Shown piece after piece: positions 24,640-27,810 of a stretch of DNA of 27,810 nucleotides; the first letter of the stretch is position 1; each line of letters opens with the position of its first letter. Source of the stretch: Bacillota bacterium (GTDB taxonomy: Bacteria > Bacillota > Clostridia > Tissierellales > Peptoniphilaceae); assembly GCA_023442495.1 (NCBI GenBank), contig JAEZZB010000107.1, positions 1-27,810 on the forward strand, in the 5' to 3' direction. The notes under the pieces are model-generated. The model did not search any database, was not told where the DNA came from, and was given only the letters and a program-made list of their open reading frames with translations. The translations under genes and the position numbers were made by a program.

Positions 24640-26299
24640 TTTCGCCTACTTTCATTTCATATAATTCCTTATATTCATTATTATTTTCAATTAATTCTTT
24701 ATGTGTTGATTCTATGATTTTACCATTAGATAAGTATAGTATTTTTTCATCTGCTAATAAATGTTTTAAATCATGAGTTATTATCAGTATTATTTTATCA
24801 TCTTTTACTTGATTTAATGCATTCATAATTTTATTTACATTTTCTCTATTTACAGACGATACAAATTCATCGAGCATGAAAATTTGTTTATCAGATAAAA
24901 GTAGTCTAAAAAATGCTATTTGTTGCTTTTGACCAGGAGAAATAAGTTTACCATCTTCCCCTACTTGTGTATCAAGACCATCTTTTAAATTATCAACAAA
25001 GTTAAGCAAATTATATTTTTCAATTTCTTTTTCTATATTTTTATTAAAGATTTTTAAATTATCTCTTATACTTCCTTCAAATAAATATGAAGTAGTATTT
25101 AATGAACCAATTAATTCGTTCTTTTCTCCATAAGTGATTTCATTTATATTGATATCATTTAATGAAATTTCACCATTTGTAGCTTTTATTATTCCTTTAA
25201 TTAACTTGAATATAGTTGATTTTCCCTCACCATTTTTCCCTACAATTTTATAAATATTTCCTTTATTAAATGTATAGTTAAAATTATTAATAATTGGCTT
25301 TTCATGATTGTATGCAAAGCTTACATTATTAAATGTGATATTGTCTACATTTATTATAGATTTTTTATATGAGTTCTTTGGATTATGAGAATCTATAGTT
25401 TCAAATACGGATTTTAATGAACCCATTGCGGATTTTACAATATGAACACTAAAACCTATTTCTCTTGTAATTAACAGATTTCTTGCAAAAATTACAAATA
25501 AAGTTACTGCTTGTAATAAAGTAATATTCATAGCTTTAACTTGAAGAACACTTATAATAGCTCCGATTAAGATAAATAGAAAAATCAGACAATTTAATAT
25601 AAATAATGTTTGTAATTGCTTTGACAAAAGCTCCATTGTCTTTACTCGGAAATTTTCAGAATCATCTTTGAATTTTTTATAATATAATTCGTCCTGATTG
25701 TACATAATTAAAGTATTGATACCACTCAAATCATCTAAAAATCTATTTCCTAGACTTAAAAAAGCCCCCATATATCGCCTATTTACATTAGATACAGATT
25801 TACCAAATAATGACATTGAAATCCCTAAAACAAGGAAATAAGCAATAATTACAAATAATAAATATGATTTATAAAAAATAGCTAATAGTGTAAAAAGAAT
25901 AATTCCCAGTATAAATTTTATTGCCGCAGGAAATACAATATTATAAAGTTCGCCCAATCTTTTCATATTCTTGATATCTGATTGAACTATTTGTACAATA
26001 TTTCTTTTTTCAGGTCCTTCAAATATAGATTTAAAATACATTTCCTTTATTTTAATATAGGCATTGTTGTACCAAATATTTATAAATTTCTTTTCTAAAA
26101 ACAACTTGTAAATTGAATAGAATAATATGGATGTAATTAATAAACTGTATGTAATCTTTAAAATTTCAATATTGGCATAAAGTTTAAGCATTATATTTAC
26201 TATTTGAGCAAATATAAATATATCAAACCAATCCATAAATGTAGTAAATATAGTTGTTACCATATATTTTTTTTCAATATTAAGTAATCTTTTTATCAT
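24629..26299 (-). CDS. Exporter-fold ABC half-transporter (first of pair), degenerate ATPase
   Basis: 556 residues with six membrane segments (about 15-285) and an ATPase domain (about 320-540). Walker A GKNGEGKST is intact at 354-362 and Walker B D477-E478 is present, with H509 in ITHD. However, the Q-loop Gln appears to be replaced (GSLNTTSYLF), the signature is ISPGQ (453-457) and the D-loop reads SSVN rather than SALD. Asymmetric motifs of this sort are common in heterodimeric ABC exporters. RBS GAGG lies in the end of the FecE-like gene, so it is translationally linked to the metal importer. Substrate unknown. Confidence 0.85.
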   Translation of the reverse strand: MIKRLLNIEKKYMVTTIFTTFMDWFDIFIFAQIVNIMLKLYANIEILKITYSLLITSILFYSIYKLFLEKKFINIWYNNAYIKIKEMYFKSIFEGPEKRNIVQIVQSDIKNMKRLGELYNIVFPAAIKFILGIILFTLLAIFYKSYLLFVIIAYFLVLGISMSLFGKSVSNVNRRYMGAFLSLGNRFLDDLSGINTLIMYNQDELYYKKFKDDSENFRVKTMELLSKQLQTLFILNCLIFLFILIGAIISVLQVKAMNITLLQAVTLFVIFARNLLITREIGFSVHIVKSAMGSLKSVFETIDSHNPKNSYKKSIINVDNITFNNVSFAYNHEKPIINNFNYTFNKGNIYKIVGKNGEGKSTIFKLIKGIIKATNGEISLNDININEITYGEKNELIGSLNTTSYLFEGSIRDNLKIFNKNIEKEIEKYNLLNFVDNLKDGLDTQVGEDGKLISPGQKQQIAFFRLLLSDKQIFMLDEFVSSVNRENVNKIMNALNQVKDDKIILIITHDLKHLLADEKILYLSNGKIIESTHKELIENNNEYKELYEMKVGENDI

Positions 26300-26300
26300 A

Positions 26301-27089
26301 TTATTCCTCTAAATAAATATCTAATATCTTCTTGCCGTGATTACATTTTACAAAATCTGAATTTACATTAAATAAATCTTTTACGAGTTTTTGATTTATG
26401 GTATCTTTGGTATCCCCTTCAGCATAAATATATCCATCTTTTATTGCTATTACATAATCAGAGTAATGTAGCACCTGATTCAAATCATGTAAAATTGCAA
26501 CTACTGTTATATTATACTCTTTAATTAGCTTTTTTAGCAAACTTAATATTTCTAATTGATATTTTATATCTAAAAATGTCATAGGTTCATCTAAAAGTAT
26601 AGTCTTTGGTTCTTTGGCAAGAGCTAATGCAATCCATACTCTTTGCCTTTGTCCACCTGACAATTCATTAAAAAAATTATTTTTTAATTCCTCCAAACCA
26701 ACCATTTTTATTGCTTTGTTTACAGCTTTTTTATCAGTTTTAGATAATCTATTATTAAAAAAAGTATGATAAGGTGTTCTACCCATTTCTACAATTTCTT
26801 GTACAGTAAAATAATTAATAGTTTCAGTTATTTGATGAACAACAGCTATATCTTTTGATCTTGATTTCAATTCTATGTTTAAAATTTCTTTATCATAGTA
26901 TTTAACACTACCAGTTGAAGGTCTTTGTTCACCTGATAATAATTTAAACAATGTACTTTTACCAGATCCATTTCCTCCAATTATGGCAGTAAACTTATTT
27001 TGTAGAATATTAAGGTTAATATTTTTCAATACTTTTTTAGATTTATGTGAATATGCAAAATCTAAATTATTAATTGTAAATTCAAACAT
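26301..27089 (-). CDS. FecE/FhuC-type ABC importer ATPase
   Basis: 262 residues, cytoplasmic. Walker A GGNGSGKST at 38-46, Q-loop VVHQ near 83-86, signature LSGGQRQR at 143-150 and Walker B LLDEP at 165-169, all canonical. MGRTPYH after the Q-loop is typical of iron(III)-siderophore/haem/B12 importer ATPases (FecE, FhuC, BtuD). It energises the FecCD permease encoded just upstream; the two genes overlap by one base (TAATG). GAGGTGAT before the ATG is its RBS. No Fur box is in view because the operon start is outside the window. Confidence 0.95.
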   Translation of the reverse strand: MFEFTINNLDFAYSHKSKKVLKNINLNILQNKFTAIIGGNGSGKSTLFKLLSGEQRPSTGSVKYYDKEILNIELKSRSKDIAVVHQITETINYFTVQEIVEMGRTPYHTFFNNRLSKTDKKAVNKAIKMVGLEELKNNFFNELSGGQRQRVWIALALAKEPKTILLDEPMTFLDIKYQLEILSLLKKLIKEYNITVVAILHDLNQVLHYSDYVIAIKDGYIYAEGDTKDTINQKLVKDLFNVNSDFVKCNHGKKILDIYLEE

Positions 27090-27810
27090 TATTTATCACC
27101 TCTTTGTTTATGCAATAAATATAGAAAATATGGTCCACCAACTATTGCCATAACTGTAGCTATTGGTATTTCTAAAGGTCTTACTATCATTCTAGCAATA
27201 AAATCTGCAAACACTACTAATATTGGTCCCATAAGTATCGTAGTTGGAAACAATTTCTTGAAATTACCTCCAACAATAATTTTTGCAAGATGTGGAACAA
27301 CTAAACCAACAAAACTTATTAAACCTACTTGCGATACAGTAATTGATGCAAGGAATACACTTAATGAAGCAACTATTAATCTATAATTTCTAATATTTAT
27401 TCCTAAATTATATGCTGTATTATCTGGTAGATTTAATATATTTATTTTAGATCTAAATAATAATATTATTATAAAAATAGGAATGCTGTATATCAGCATT
27501 GTTTGAATTTGAATCCAAGTTTTGCCACTTAAATTACCATTTAGGAAGTTTATTACGCCTTGTAATTTATCTGAATACATAGTCATAATTGTTGATTGTA
27601 TACCGCCTATCATAGCATTTACAGCAACTCCGGCCAGTATTAATCGAACAGGAGAAACTTCGTTATTCCATGAAAATATCATTATCATTAAAAATGCCGA
27701 AACACCTCCTAAAAAAGCTACAAGTGGCAATGCACTTGTACTAATAGGAAGTATTAACATAACTAATATGGCACCCAATGAAGCCCCAGAACTTATACCA
27801 AGTATTCCTG
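27089..27810 (-). CDS. FecCD-family permease of a siderophore/haem importer (5' end outside window)
   Basis: Partial: the frame runs open to the window edge, giving about 240 C-terminal residues of an expected 320-350. At the edge it reads GILGISSGASLGA, the conserved FecCD motif near the second or third helix, so no start codon within the window should be taken as real. Other family features are LAGVAVNAM, LISFVGLVVPH near the coupling region and PLEIPIATVMAIVGGPYFLYLL at the C-terminus. Polytopic membrane protein with about seven segments visible. It transports iron(III)-siderophore, haem or cobalamin with the following ATPase; a substrate-binding lipoprotein is probably upstream. Confidence 0.95.
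   Translation of the reverse strand, partial: GILGISSGASLGAILVMLILPISTSALPLVAFLGGVSAFLMIMIFSWNNEVSPVRLILAGVAVNAMIGGIQSTIMTMYSDKLQGVINFLNGNLSGKTWIQIQTMLIYSIPIFIIILLFRSKINILNLPDNTAYNLGINIRNYRLIVASLSVFLASITVSQVGLISFVGLVVPHLAKIIVGGNFKKLFPTTILMGPILVVFADFIARMIVRPLEIPIATVMAIVGGPYFLYLLHKQRGDK

Noticed and set aside
27776..27778. TTG as start of the FecCD permease
   Set aside because: The codons before it encode GILGISSGAS, a conserved FecCD motif, so the gene continues past the window edge.
1..27810. tRNA, rRNA, riboswitch, T-box or CRISPR structures
   Set aside because: No cloverleaf, conserved rRNA stretch, long structured leader or regularly spaced repeats were seen by eye in any intergenic region.

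Overview
This window comes from a low-GC Gram-positive bacterium (Bacillota). Base composition is very AT-rich, ribosome binding sites are strong GGAGG types, promoters are SigA-like, and the genes include a Bacillota-type lexA/yneA pair, a membrane-anchored RNase Y and an FtsK/SpoIIIE translocase. The overall style (fermentative, PTS, small operons) suggests an anaerobic coccus of the Tissierellia/Peptoniphilaceae kind; that placement is inference and no rRNA is present to test it.

Layout. Positions 1-127 look like the right-hand tail of an insertion sequence, possibly ISL3-like. Positions 145-2188 hold a lipid kinase and a yneA-like LysM division inhibitor on the minus strand, divergent from lexA; three LexA boxes sit on the two back-to-back promoters. 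A Xer-type tyrosine recombinase (minus) and a Cys-type glutathione peroxidase (plus) follow.

Positions 4139-13860 are the most interesting part: a self-contained sugar locus. It has an intracellular DUF4038/GH140-like glycosidase, a LacI-family regulator, and a seven-gene operon encoding a FucI-fold isomerase, a split transketolase, an FGGY kinase, PTS EIIC, an alpha/beta esterase and PTS EIIB. The gene set fits uptake of a phosphorylated apiosyl-glycoside, intracellular release of D-apiose, isomerisation to apulose, phosphorylation, and transketolase cleavage to xylulose-5-phosphate and DHAP. This is a hypothesis; D-arabinose or another pentose is the main alternative.

Positions 13983-15776 carry an MFS exporter-like protein and a class III Fic AMP-transferase resembling Neisseria NmFic, with its C-terminal inhibitory motif. 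Then come phosphoglycerate mutase (minus) and a 360-base spacer. A minus-strand operon ftsK-pgsA-recA-rny follows; its upstream region has a LexA-like box, so recA would be SOS-controlled from 2.8 kb away together with ftsK and rny. The right end is a minus-strand metal/siderophore cluster: a FecCD permease cut by the window edge, a FecE-type ATPase, two exporter-fold ABC half-transporters and a small membrane protein. This resembles systems in which an exporter-fold ABC pair handles a metallophore. No tRNA, rRNA or CRISPR array was seen.
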